Shown here piece by piece: positions 7,384-15,954 of a stretch of 35,310 nt of DNA. A model generated the notes under the pieces. The model was given only the letters and a program-made list of their open reading frames with translations. It ran no database searches and was not told the origin of the DNA. The DNA lies in the NCBI GenBank assembly GCA_028697715.1, contig JAQVDS010000027.1:1-35310 (forward strand). The letters run 5' to 3'. Both the position numbers and the translations under genes were made by a program. This DNA is from Acidithiobacillus sp. GTDB lineage: Bacteria; Pseudomonadota; Gammaproteobacteria; Acidithiobacillales; Acidithiobacillaceae. Positions within the stretch are counted from its first letter, which is position 1. Every line of letters begins with the position of its first letter.

Positions 7384-8688
7384 ATGAAGAAGCGCTTCAT
7401 TCTGGTGGCGATCGCCGCCGTTTTTGCCGTTCCCGCCCTGGCCCAAGCCGATGAGTCCACGGTTCTGCACGCCAAAAACGACGATTACAGCCTGATGTTG
7501 GGCGGACGTATCCAGGCCGATTACGCCACTTACTTCAACAAGTCCTTCCTTGCCCCCAACGGTTCGGTCACCGAGATGGGTGCCGCCGGCGCCAAATTGC
7601 GGCGGGCGCGGATCTTTACCGCCGGTAAGATCGGCAAAGACTGGAAATTCAAATTTCAATACGAGTTCACCGACAGCGGCGCGGCAGGCTTCAAGGACGC
7701 CTACTTTGCCTACACCGGCCTGATGCCCGGCAACACCATCACCCTGGGCCAGGCCAAGACCTTCTTCAGCATGGACCAGTTGAACAGCTCCAACGACAAC
7801 GTCTTCATGGAGCGGCCGCTGCTGGAAGGCCTCGATACCTACGGCGACCGGCGCATGGGCCTCAAGATCACCCAGAGTGGCGAGAACTGGATGTTGGGTC
7901 TGGGCGGCTTCATGAACGCCCTGGATGAAAAGGTCTACACTAAATACAGTGGTGTCGCTCGAACTGCGTATACCCAAACTGAGACCCTCGCCAGCATCAG
8001 CAAAAGCACCAGCAACCAGAGTGGCATCTACACCATCTCCGGGCGCGCCACCTATGCCCCGTTGCACAGCTACGGCAACGACCTCTATTTTGGCGCCAAC
8101 CTGAACTATACCGGCTTTGGTGACAAAAACGCCGCCGCCTTCTACGGCACCCGCCCGGAAACCAGCGTGGCTGGCACCAAGCTCCTGGAAGCCTACATCA
8201 GCAATCCCAGCAGCCAGTTCAACTATACCCTGGAAACTGCAGCCGTGGCGGGTCCCTTCTCGCTCGAAGGCGCCTATGTCGGTATGAATGTCTCCCGCCG
8301 CCTCGGGCTGCCCACCGCCAGCTTCAATGGCTATTACGTGCAGGCGAGCTACACCCTTACCGGCCAGCCGCGCAATTTCAAGCCGAAGATCGGCGAGTTC
8401 CATTATCTGAAGGACATCGGCCCTGGCGGTGCCTGGGAAGTCGCTCTGCGCTATGACCGCCTCAACCTCAACGATGCCAATGCCGGCATCTACGGTGGCC
8501 GGGGCTATGCCCTCACCGCCGGCATCAACTGGTATGCCAACGAGCACGTCCGGCTGATGCTCGACTACAGCCACGGTCATGTGGGCGGGATCCCCAGCAC
8601 CCAGCCCGTTGGCGCCACCTGGTGGAACGATCCGCGCTATAACAGCGACCTGAACATTCTGCAGTTCCGCGGGCAGTTCCTGTTCTGA
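7384..8688 (+). CDS. Phosphate-selective porin O/P family (OprO/OprP-like)
   Basis: This is a 434-residue outer-membrane porin. A signal peptide (MKKRFILVAIAAVFAVPALAQA) precedes the mature N terminus. The GGRIQADYA strand, LRRARIFTAGKIGKDWKFKFQYEF and DAYFAYTGL...ITLGQAKTFFSMDQLNSS are hallmarks of the OprO/P family, and the chain ends in an aromatic residue (FRGQFLF), the outer-membrane assembly signal. Family members pass phosphate or polyphosphate. The upstream PhoB boxes support that role. The start has GGGAG 7 nt upstream. It leads an operon with the phytase/esterase-like gene. Confidence 0.9.
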   Translation: MKKRFILVAIAAVFAVPALAQADESTVLHAKNDDYSLMLGGRIQADYATYFNKSFLAPNGSVTEMGAAGAKLRRARIFTAGKIGKDWKFKFQYEFTDSGAAGFKDAYFAYTGLMPGNTITLGQAKTFFSMDQLNSSNDNVFMERPLLEGLDTYGDRRMGLKITQSGENWMLGLGGFMNALDEKVYTKYSGVARTAYTQTETLASISKSTSNQSGIYTISGRATYAPLHSYGNDLYFGANLNYTGFGDKNAAAFYGTRPETSVAGTKLLEAYISNPSSQFNYTLETAAVAGPFSLEGAYVGMNVSRRLGLPTASFNGYYVQASYTLTGQPRNFKPKIGEFHYLKDIGPGGAWEVALRYDRLNLNDANAGIYGGRGYALTAGINWYANEHVRLMLDYSHGHVGGIPSTQPVGATWWNDPRYNSDLNILQFRGQFLF

Positions 8689-8698
8689 TGCCGTACAT

Positions 8699-8718
8699 GG
8701 GGAGGGGGACCCCTCCCC
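8699..8718 (+). other. Intercistronic GC-rich palindrome
   Basis: GGGGAGGGG (8699-8707) and CCCCTCCCC (8710-8718) form a perfect inverted repeat between the porin stop and the ribosome site of the next gene. It has no T-tract, so it is not a simple terminator. A partial stop or 3' end protection that favours the porin over the enzyme is plausible. Confidence 0.5.
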
Positions 8719-8730
8719 GAAGGAGAATTC

Positions 8731-10008
8731 ATGCGTAAATCTTCCCTATTTGCAGCCTGCCTCGCCCTGTATGGCGTGCACGCCTGCGCCCAGGAGCTTG
8801 CGGGCGAAGCCCTGCGTGCGCCCCTCGATACCGTCACCGTGGCTGGTCGGGAGCTGCATCTGAGCATCGGTCCTGGTAGTGGACTGACCCATGCCCACGG
8901 CACAGCATGGACTGACTTCTATGCCGTCAGCGATCGGGGTCCGAACATCCCCTGCAACAAGAGTAGCAAGGTGCTCGGCAAAGAAGTCTGTAGCAAATCT
9001 GAGGTGATCTTTCCCATTCCCGATTATACCCCCAGCATCTATCCCCTGCTGGTGCAAGGAGGTCAGGTAAGCCTGCGCGGCGAACCGATTCCGTTGCACG
9101 CGGCCAATGGCCAGAACTTCAGCGGCCTGCCACCGCAGCTCCCCAAGGGCGAGAAGCCGCTGAATGGGCAACTCCAGCCCCTGCCATTCTCCCCCAACGG
9201 GGTCGATACAGAATGTATTTCCGCGCTGGCCCAAGGCGGTTTCTGGATCGGCGAGGAATATGGACCCAGCCTGCTGCGCGTGACAGCCAATGGCGTCGTA
9301 CAGGAACGTCTGGTACCCAAGGGTACGGCAGCCTACTATCAGGGCAGCAGTGTCCCGGTGCGCGCTGTCCTGCCGCCGTTACTGGCCCGGCGCAAGCTCA
9401 ACCGCGGTTTTGAAGGGATGGCCCTGGCGCCGGACCAGGAGCTGCTCTTCGTGGCCCTGCAAAGTCCCCTGGCCAATCCCGATGACGATACAGCGAAACA
9501 TTCCCGGATCGACCGGCTGATTACCCTGCATCTCGATGCCGAGGGCAACTTTGCCGGAATGGCCGGTGGCTATGCCGTGGCATTTCCCAGGATCGAAGAA
9601 TTTGCTCCAGGGGAAAAGCAGAAGGATCTCAAACTCTCGGCCATGAGTGCGGTGGATGATCATCGCGTGCTGCTGATGCTGCGCGCTGGCAACAAGGTCG
9701 CGGTCTACCTGGCCAACCTTGACAGTGCCACCAGGCTGATCGGCACCGCCTGGGCCCGTCCGGATACCCACCCCAGCCTGGAAGAGCAAAATGATCTGGC
9801 CAAAGTCGGCATCCAACCGGTTGCCCTGCAGCTGCTCTGGGAAAGCAACGATGCCTTTGGCAAGAGTCTGGGCAAGGTCGAAGGCATGAGCCTGGTGGAC
9901 GGCAAGAGCCTGCTCTTCATCAGCGATAATGACTTTGGCATCACGGGCGAAAAAAGCACGGTCTGGGAATATCCTTTGAGCGCCGAGGCCCAGCGTCTAT
10001 TGCACTGA
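8731..10008 (+). CDS. Secreted esterase-like protein of the phytase family
   Basis: This 425-residue protein has a signal peptide (cleavage near HACAQE, residue 20) and a beta-propeller-like body: SGLTHAHGTAWTDFYAVSDRGPN, GVDTECISALAQGGFWIGEEYGPSLLRV, NRGFEGMALAPDQELLFVALQS and the end FISDNDFG. These are features of the 'esterase-like activity of phytase' family, which acts outside the cytoplasm on phosphomonoesters. The start has GAAGGAG upstream. It shares the PhoB promoter with the porin, so a role in freeing phosphate from organic esters for uptake through the porin is likely, but no activity is proven for this subgroup. Confidence 0.82.
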   Translation: MRKSSLFAACLALYGVHACAQELAGEALRAPLDTVTVAGRELHLSIGPGSGLTHAHGTAWTDFYAVSDRGPNIPCNKSSKVLGKEVCSKSEVIFPIPDYTPSIYPLLVQGGQVSLRGEPIPLHAANGQNFSGLPPQLPKGEKPLNGQLQPLPFSPNGVDTECISALAQGGFWIGEEYGPSLLRVTANGVVQERLVPKGTAAYYQGSSVPVRAVLPPLLARRKLNRGFEGMALAPDQELLFVALQSPLANPDDDTAKHSRIDRLITLHLDAEGNFAGMAGGYAVAFPRIEEFAPGEKQKDLKLSAMSAVDDHRVLLMLRAGNKVAVYLANLDSATRLIGTAWARPDTHPSLEEQNDLAKVGIQPVALQLLWESNDAFGKSLGKVEGMSLVDGKSLLFISDNDFGITGEKSTVWEYPLSAEAQRLLH

Positions 10009-10058
10009 GACCGCGGGGCGAAGCTCTCCTCTGGCATCGTAATAGCGTTTTAGATACA

Positions 10059-10114
10059 ACGTCACAAAAGATTCACGGAACTGTCATCATGCTGTCACAT
10101 TTCGTTGTTATCGT
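10059..10114 (+). promoter_or_regulatory. Tandem PhoB boxes and -10 of the OprD-type porin operon
   Basis: Four half-sites repeat every 11 bp: ACGTCAC (10059), GATTCAC (10070), CTGTCAT (10081), CTGTCAC (10092). The -10 TATCGT at 10109-10114 stands 10 bp after the last half-site, exactly the geometry of the site at 7209-7264. In this copy the strongest half-sites are the promoter-proximal pair, whereas in the other they are the distal pair. The predicted start of transcription is near 10121, giving a short leader. Confidence 0.85.
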
Positions 10115-10150
10115 GCCGTGGTAGTAAACACACCGAAGAGGAGAATGCCC

Positions 10151-11494
10151 ATGTTGTTCAAGCACCGCGCCACCACCCTGGCAGTGCTGATGGCCCTGAC
10201 CGGCTTCAGCGCTGTCGCCCACGCTGCCAGCAGCGATGACTCTCTGAAAAGCTTCATCATGGATAGCAAGGTCGATGGCCAGGTCCGCGCCTACTACTTC
10301 GACCGCTTCTTTGGCAAGAACGCCACCAATCTCAGCGCCTTCTCGCTGGGCGGCTATATCAATGCCCATACCGCCTCCCTCGCCGGTTTCAGTGCCGATG
10401 TGGGTTTCTACACCGCCAACAGCCTGGGCGCCAACCGGGTGAACCCCGATGTCACCCTCATGGGTAAGGGTACGTCCATCAATGCCCTGGGTCAGGCCTA
10501 CCTGCAATACGAAATTCCGCACGCCCTGCTGATTCGTGCCGGGAACCAAATCGTTAACACCCCTTGGGTGAACGGCTCCGACTCGCGCGTCATTCCCGCC
10601 ACTTACCAAGGCGTCTTTGCCCAGGTCTCTCCCTACTGTGGCTGGAATATCTATGGCATGCGCATCTTCCGCTGGAAGAGCCGCACCTCCGCCGACTACT
10701 ATCGCGACAACCTCTACTACCAAACGGGCTTTGACGGTGATCCCATTTACGGTGGATCAGCAGTCGTTCCCAATACCGACAATGCCGCCAATGGTATTCT
10801 CGCCTTCGGCACCAGCTACAAGCGCTATGGCATCCATGCCCAGGCTTGGTACTACAACTTCTATCAGTTCACCCAGACGGTTTATGGTGATGCCAAATAT
10901 ACGCTGAAGACCGGCATCGGCGTGGACCCCTTCCTGGGCGCACAGATCAACCGCGAGTGGGAAAGTAATAGTCTGCTGAACACCAGCTATGCCCCCGGAA
11001 CCAAGCCCATCGACGGCTTCAAGGGCAATGGCGTCAACAGCACCGCCTGGGGTGTGATCGGCGGTATCGACTACGACGTTGGCAGTGCGCTGCTCGGCAA
11101 GGGTCAGCTCTCCGCGGCCTATAACGAAATCCTCTACCATCAAGGGGCCGTGGGTGGTGGCGCTATCGTCTCGCCTTACACCGTCGGTTACGCCACCGAT
11201 CCGCTCTACACCACTTCCATGATCCGCGGTCTGGTGGAAATGGGGCCCGGGCACGGCTTCAAGATCAAGTGGACGCAGCACTTCCTGAGCAACCAGTTCC
11301 TCTTCATGGCCGCCTATGCCCAATATCACCTGCAGACGGCGGGCTACGCCAACGACATCTACGGCGACCTCACCTACTTCCCGCAGGGCTGGATCAAGGG
11401 TCTGTCCATCCGCGATCGCGTGGAAGTGGCGCACGGAGATCTGTCGACGGGCTATTTCATCTATAACCGCGTCATGCTGACCTACGACTTCTAA
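10151..11494 (+). CDS. OprD-family outer-membrane porin
   Basis: This protein of about 447 residues has a signal peptide (MLFKHRATTLAVLMALTGFS, cleavage after AHA). The mature part starts with DGQVRAYYFDRFFG, followed by LGGYINAHTASLAGFSADVGFYTAN, AYLQYEIPHALLIRAGNQIVNTPW and a run of short beta strands, ending in VMLTYDF with a C-terminal phenylalanine. This matches the OprD-type channel family. The substrate cannot be read from the sequence; the PhoB site suggests a phosphorus compound. Start: GAAGAGGAG ends 7 nt before ATG 10151; the upstream in-frame ATG at 10145 is too close to it. Confidence 0.88.
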   Translation: MLFKHRATTLAVLMALTGFSAVAHAASSDDSLKSFIMDSKVDGQVRAYYFDRFFGKNATNLSAFSLGGYINAHTASLAGFSADVGFYTANSLGANRVNPDVTLMGKGTSINALGQAYLQYEIPHALLIRAGNQIVNTPWVNGSDSRVIPATYQGVFAQVSPYCGWNIYGMRIFRWKSRTSADYYRDNLYYQTGFDGDPIYGGSAVVPNTDNAANGILAFGTSYKRYGIHAQAWYYNFYQFTQTVYGDAKYTLKTGIGVDPFLGAQINREWESNSLLNTSYAPGTKPIDGFKGNGVNSTAWGVIGGIDYDVGSALLGKGQLSAAYNEILYHQGAVGGGAIVSPYTVGYATDPLYTTSMIRGLVEMGPGHGFKIKWTQHFLSNQFLFMAAYAQYHLQTAGYANDIYGDLTYFPQGWIKGLSIRDRVEVAHGDLSTGYFIYNRVMLTYDF

Positions 11495-11502
11495 GACCTT
11501 AT

Positions 11503-11526
11503 GCCCTGCGGCCGTGGTCGCAGGGC
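11503..11526 (+). other. Intercistronic hairpin between porin and lipoprotein genes
   Basis: GCCCTGCG (11503-11510) and CGCAGGGC (11519-11526) form a perfect 8-bp stem with an 8-nt loop just after the porin stop and before the ribosome site AGGAG of the lipoprotein gene. There is no T-tract. It parallels the hairpin at 8699-8718 in the sister operon. Confidence 0.5.
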
Positions 11527-11545
11527 CTGCCAGGAGAAAAGAACC

Positions 11546-12088
11546 ATGCGCATTATCCATACCCTGCTGATCGCTGCCGTCCTCGTTTCTGCCGCCGGCT
11601 GTGCCGAGGCCCCCTTCTCTGGCTGTCCGGCAAAGACGGCGCCGGTCGCCGCACCGGCGCCCGCACCCACTCCTGCTCCGATGCCGGCCCCCATTGCGCC
11701 GGTGCAGAAAACGATTCTGGAGAGCAAGCCGATCACCATCACCGGCATCAACTTCAAACTCAACTCCTACAAATTGCTCAGCCATGACATCCAGGTCCTC
11801 GATGAAGTGGCCGCCTTTGCCGAAAAGCACCCGGATGCGGTTCTGAACATCAATGGCTACTGCAGCAAGGTCGGCTCCTACGCCTACAACCTGAAACTCT
11901 CGCAACAGCGTGCCGAGAGTGTGGCACAGTACCTGGAGCAGCATGGCGTGGCCCGCGATCGCATGGTGCTCAAGGGACACTCCTACGAGGACCCCATCGC
12001 CAGCAATGCCACGCCGCAGGGTCGCTTCCAGAACCAGCGCGTGGAGATCAATTCCACGATCAAGGTGGAAAAGACCGTTACCGAGTAA
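11546..12088 (+). CDS. OmpA-domain peptidoglycan-binding lipoprotein
   Basis: This 180-residue protein has a lipoprotein signal (hydrophobic core, then VSAAGC with Cys19 as the lipidation site). A proline/alanine linker (about residues 30-50) leads to an OmpA-like domain: ITGINFKLNSYKLLSHDIQVLDEVAAFAEKHPD, INGYCSKVGSYAYNLKLSQQRAESVAQYLEQHGVARDRM, and a late NQRVEI. The domain binds diaminopimelate in peptidoglycan, tethering the outer membrane. ATG 11546 has AGGAG upstream; the frame extends further but without signal features. It is probably transcribed with the porin from the PhoB promoter. Confidence 0.88.
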   Translation: MRIIHTLLIAAVLVSAAGCAEAPFSGCPAKTAPVAAPAPAPTPAPMPAPIAPVQKTILESKPITITGINFKLNSYKLLSHDIQVLDEVAAFAEKHPDAVLNINGYCSKVGSYAYNLKLSQQRAESVAQYLEQHGVARDRMVLKGHSYEDPIASNATPQGRFQNQRVEINSTIKVEKTVTE

Positions 12089-12151
12089 TTCGCGCACCAG
12101 CGCAAACGATTTCAACCCTGCAGTGCTCTAGCATTGCTCCTCCTCTGCCTC

Positions 12152-12175
12152 GCCCCGCTTCGTCGGGGCTTTTTT
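12152..12175 (+). terminator. Rho-independent terminator of the porin-lipoprotein operon
   Basis: GCCCCG (12152-12157) pairs with CGGGGC (12164-12169) around the loop CTTCGT and is followed by six T residues (12170-12175). It lies 64 nt after the lipoprotein stop and overlaps the last bases of the convergent ATPase gene. Confidence 0.9.
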
Positions 12176-14852
12176 ATGCCACCTTGCGGAGCAGGCGCTT
12201 TTCCAGCTCCACCAGGAAGAACACCGCTACGGCAATGAGCAGGGCCAGGCCCCAGTGACGGGGTTGCAGTGGTAAGGTATGAAATACCCGCTGCAGGGTG
12301 GGCAAGTAGAGAAGGGCGAGCTGCAGCAGCAACAGCACTCCCAAGGCAATCCACGCGATGGGGTTGCTGAACAGTGTCGATCTCCGCCACGCCGAGCCCT
12401 GCAGGTGACGCACGTTGAAAAGGTATAGCGCTTGACTCAGCACCAGGGTGGTCACCGCCATGCTGCGTGCCAACTCTGCAGGCATTCCCGCGGACAGTTC
12501 GGCGTAAAAGGTGGCCATGGTAGCGCCGCCGATACTCACGGATACGAGGGCGACCCGGAGAAGAAAACGCCAATCGAGGAAACTCTCCGCCGGGTTGCGC
12601 GGGGGACGCTCCATGATTGCCGGCTCCGCCGGCTCGAAGGCCAGCGCGAGTGCCAGGGTGACGGCGATGACCAGATTGACCCACAGGATTTGCAGCGGCG
12701 TGAGCGGCAGTTGCAGGCCGGCGATGATCGCTGCGAGCAGCACCAGGCCCTGCGCACCATTGGTGGGCAGGATGAAGAGAATGGCCTTGCGCAGATTGTC
12801 ATAAATCGCCCTACCCTCAGCGACCGCCCGGGCAATACTGGCAAAGTTGTCGTCCACGAGTACGAGGTCGGCGGCCTCCTTGGCAGCTTCACTGCCGCGC
12901 GCCCCCATGGCGATACCGACATCGGCACGTTTCAGAGCCGGGGCGTCGTTGACCCCATCTCCAGTCATGGCCACCACCTGACCGCGTGTCTGCAATGCCT
13001 CCACCAGACGCAATTTGTGTTCCGGGCTGGTGCGGGCAAAGACCTGAGTCCGCAGGGCTACAGCCGGAAAATCGTCGGGTGCGATGCGATCGAGCTCCGT
13101 GCCGGTAAGTACCTGTGACTCTCCACCTGCAACAAGGCCCATTTCCCGGGCAATGGCCAACGCGGTATCGGCATGATCGCCGGTGATCATCTTTACCTGG
13201 ATGCCGGCGCGACGACAGTCGCTAATGGCAGTGATGGCCTCAGGACGAGGCGGATCGACAATGCCGACCAAGGCCAGCAGCGTGAAGTTCTGCCCCAGAC
13301 TATCGAGATCCAGGCTTTCCTGTTGCTGTCCATCGACATCACGTCGCGCCAAGGCCAAAACCCGCAAGCCCTGACTGGCCAGCCCTTGGTTTTCCCGTTC
13401 CCAGAAAGGGATGTCGATGGGCGGCGAGCTGCCATCGGCATCCAGCATGCTCCCACAACGCGCCAGAACCCGGTCAGGAGCACCTTTCAGCAAGATCCGC
13501 CGCTGCCCGTCTGGCCGCTCTGTCAGCACCGCCATAAGCTTGTGCGCCGATTCAAAGGGAATACTGGCGAGACGTCGATACCCCTCGCCGGGAAAACCGG
13601 CCTTGGCGCTCAGGGCACGCAAGGCACCTTCTGTTGGCTCACCAATGATCTGCCAATTTCCACCTTCTTGCCGTAGCTGCGTATCGTTGGCGACGCTGGC
13701 GACTTCCAGGGCAGCGAAACGCGCCCTGTCGCCCGACTCTGCGCCGGCAAGCTCGCCCTGCGGCGCATATCCCGTACCGGTAGCCTCATACCAAGCTGCG
13801 TGGGTGCGCAGCCCACGGGCAAACATCTCATTGCGGGTCAGCGTGCCCGTTTTGTCGGTGCAGATGACAGTTACCGCACCCAACGTCTCAATGGCGTGGA
13901 GATGGCGGGCGATGACCTGCCTTCGCGCCATGCGCTCCACGCCAATCGCCAGGGTAATGCTGAGGATGGCAGGCAAGCCCTCGGGGATGGCAGCCACGGC
14001 AAAACTGATGACCGCCAGAAAAACCTCAAAGGGTGGCAGCAGTTGTCGTGCCAGGCCGACACCCGCCATCACCGTACTGAGTACCAGCACCAGCAACGCC
14101 AAGGTTTTGCTGAAGCGTTGCATCTGGCGGATCAACGGAGTCTGCAGGGTATTCGTCTCCTGCAACAGGCCCTGAATCTTGCCAAGCTCCGTCTGCGTGG
14201 CGATGGCCGTGACCACTGCCACGGCGCGTCCCGCCTGTACAAAGGTACCGGCGTACAGCATGCTGTGGCGATCGCCTAGGGCAGCGTCGGCCTCTACCGG
14301 CGCCGGCGATTTGTCGCTGAGCAACGATTCGCCGGTGAGCAGCGATTCATCGACGCGCAGCCCCTGGGCCGAGAGGATGCGCAGATCGGCGGGCACCCGG
14401 TCGCCGGAGCGCAACTGCACGATATCGCCGGGGACGAGCTCCTCGGCGTCGACGTTCTGCCATTCTCCCGCCCGCCGCACCTTGGCCTGCAGGCGCAGGA
14501 TCTTGCGGATCGCCGCCAGGGCGTTCTCGGCCTTGCCCTCTTGCAGGGTACCGATCAGGGCGTTGATCAACAGCACCGCCAGGATCACGGCACTATCGAG
14601 TAGGTGTCCAAGGAGCAAAGTGACCACGAAGGCGGCAAGCAGGACATAGATGAGGGGATCGCGAAACTGCCGCAGAAAGCGCAGGGCCCAGTTTGGGGGA
14701 GCCTGGGTGGGGAGACGATTGGCACCATACCGTTGTCGCCGTGCCGCGATTTCCTCGCGGCCCAGTCCTTCGGAGCGACTGGCCAGTTGTCTCAATACGC
14801 TATCGGCAGCGACAGCATGCGGGGTTGCGGAAAGGACTTTAGGCTCGTCCAT
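12174..14852 (-). CDS. P-type cation-transporting ATPase (P2-like)
   Basis: This 892-residue P-type ATPase pumps a cation across the inner membrane with ATP. It has an N-terminal cation-ATPase domain (1-60), paired membrane helices (about 65-105), the actuator motif TGES (173-176), PEGLP in helix M4 (290-294), the phosphorylation motif DKTGTLT (Asp333), a nucleotide-binding domain with the KGAPD motif, MTGDGVNDAPALK, and a six-helix C-terminal membrane part. PEGLP is the pattern of calcium and sodium/potassium-type pumps. The M6 segment NLVIAVTLALALAFEPAEP lacks the acidic residue of SERCA-like calcium pumps and is nearer to CtpF-like bacterial pumps, so the ion is undecided. It is the last gene of the leftward envelope cluster, 17 nt after waaF. 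Confidence 0.92.
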   Translation of the reverse strand: MDEPKVLSATPHAVAADSVLRQLASRSEGLGREEIAARRQRYGANRLPTQAPPNWALRFLRQFRDPLIYVLLAAFVVTLLLGHLLDSAVILAVLLINALIGTLQEGKAENALAAIRKILRLQAKVRRAGEWQNVDAEELVPGDIVQLRSGDRVPADLRILSAQGLRVDESLLTGESLLSDKSPAPVEADAALGDRHSMLYAGTFVQAGRAVAVVTAIATQTELGKIQGLLQETNTLQTPLIRQMQRFSKTLALLVLVLSTVMAGVGLARQLLPPFEVFLAVISFAVAAIPEGLPAILSITLAIGVERMARRQVIARHLHAIETLGAVTVICTDKTGTLTRNEMFARGLRTHAAWYEATGTGYAPQGELAGAESGDRARFAALEVASVANDTQLRQEGGNWQIIGEPTEGALRALSAKAGFPGEGYRRLASIPFESAHKLMAVLTERPDGQRRILLKGAPDRVLARCGSMLDADGSSPPIDIPFWERENQGLASQGLRVLALARRDVDGQQQESLDLDSLGQNFTLLALVGIVDPPRPEAITAISDCRRAGIQVKMITGDHADTALAIAREMGLVAGGESQVLTGTELDRIAPDDFPAVALRTQVFARTSPEHKLRLVEALQTRGQVVAMTGDGVNDAPALKRADVGIAMGARGSEAAKEAADLVLVDDNFASIARAVAEGRAIYDNLRKAILFILPTNGAQGLVLLAAIIAGLQLPLTPLQILWVNLVIAVTLALALAFEPAEPAIMERPPRNPAESFLDWRFLLRVALVSVSIGGATMATFYAELSAGMPAELARSMAVTTLVLSQALYLFNVRHLQGSAWRRSTLFSNPIAWIALGVLLLLQLALLYLPTLQRVFHTLPLQPRHWGLALLIAVAVFFLVELEKRLLRKVA

Positions 14853-14869
14853 CGCTCTTCAGGCTCCCT

Positions 14870-15901
14870 CTATGAGCTTTCCAGTACCCTGGCCAGTACC
14901 TGACTGACCTCGATCTCTTCCATACAACGGTGATGCTTGAGCGGGCAGACCCGCTTGCCGCAGGGACTGCAGGGCAGGTCCCGACGCAGAACCTGGGCAT
15001 TTTCCGACAGTGGCGGCGTCATTGCCAGCGAAGTGGGGCCGTAGATGGCAATGACGCGACTGCCAACGGCACCAGCGACATGCATCAGGCCGGAGTCATT
15101 GCTGACGGTGATCGGCGCCAGAGAAAGCAGATCGATAGCCTGCAGCAGGGTGGTACGGCCGCCCAGATCGATAGCCCCAGGTGCCTGGGCAGCGATTTCC
15201 TGGGTAATGGGGGCATCCTTGGGACTACCAAAGAGCCAGACCGCGTGACCACTTTGCAGGAGGGCCTGGGCCAGACGCGTCCAGTGGCCGACTGGCCAGC
15301 GCTTGGCCGGCCCAAATTCGGCGCCCGGGGCCAGGGCGACCACGCGCGCCCCGGGATCGAGACCAAATTCCTGCCAGGCCAGGGACCGGGCCGCCGCGTC
15401 GATCTGCAAACGCGGCGCGGGCAAACTGTGCGGCTGCGGCAGACGTGGGGGAAGGCCGAGAGCGACGTACTGATCCACGGTACGTGGGAGTTTGCGGCGA
15501 TTCAATCGATGGGGATCAGAAAGTAGCCACGCACGCATCTCGCGACGAAAACCACTGCGCACCGGAATATTCATCCAATATGGGATCAACACCGACTTGA
15601 AACTGTTGGGCAGGCAGATGGCCCAGTCATAGTCGGTGGGCTGGAGCTCCCGGGCGAGGGCACGCCGCGCCTTGAGTGCCAGCTTCCCATGCGGAATTTC
15701 CAGCGAGATCACCCGCCGCAGCTCGGCCATGCGCAACCCCACGGGCGCACTGGCCGGCGGTGCCAGAAGATCGATCTGCACCTGCGGCCAACGCCGGCGC
15801 ATTACTTGAAACAGCACCTGTGCCATCACCATGTCCCCCACCCAGGACGGACCGATGACCAGCACCTGCGCCGGATCGTTACTGCGCGCCAGCCGCGTCA
15901 T
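14870..15901 (-). CDS. waaF: ADP-heptose:LPS heptosyltransferase II
   Basis: WaaF is a GT9-family glycosyltransferase that adds the second heptose to the LPS inner core at the cytoplasmic face of the inner membrane. The N-terminal VLVIGPSWVGDMVMAQ is the WaaF signature, followed by LAPGAEFGPAKRWP in the nucleotide-sugar domain and ITVSNDSGLMHVAGAVG near the end. From ATG 15901 the protein has 343 residues (348 in E. coli). A GTG at 15961, overlapping the stop of the upstream gene and preceded by GGGGA, would add 20 residues and cannot be excluded. The heptose-precursor fusion gene two genes upstream belongs to the same pathway. Confidence 0.92.
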   Translation of the reverse strand: MTRLARSNDPAQVLVIGPSWVGDMVMAQVLFQVMRRRWPQVQIDLLAPPASAPVGLRMAELRRVISLEIPHGKLALKARRALARELQPTDYDWAICLPNSFKSVLIPYWMNIPVRSGFRREMRAWLLSDPHRLNRRKLPRTVDQYVALGLPPRLPQPHSLPAPRLQIDAAARSLAWQEFGLDPGARVVALAPGAEFGPAKRWPVGHWTRLAQALLQSGHAVWLFGSPKDAPITQEIAAQAPGAIDLGGRTTLLQAIDLLSLAPITVSNDSGLMHVAGAVGSRVIAIYGPTSLAMTPPLSENAQVLRRDLPCSPCGKRVCPLKHHRCMEEIEVSQVLARVLESS

Positions 15902-15954
15902 GCGCTGTACCCGCGGCAAAAGCTCCGCGACCTGCGCGTCGGCTACCGCCTCGT

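Noticed and set aside
7378..8580. Minus-strand frame of 400 codons
   Set aside because: It is antisense to the OprO/P porin; Val/Gly-rich translation typical of a shadow frame.
10757..12115. Minus-strand frame of 452 codons
   Set aside because: It is antisense to the OprD-type porin and OmpA lipoprotein, both with signal peptides and ribosome sites.
12152..12175. Bidirectional terminator for the ATPase gene too
   Set aside because: On the minus strand the stem is followed by GAGGCAG and not a T-tract, so it should work only rightward.
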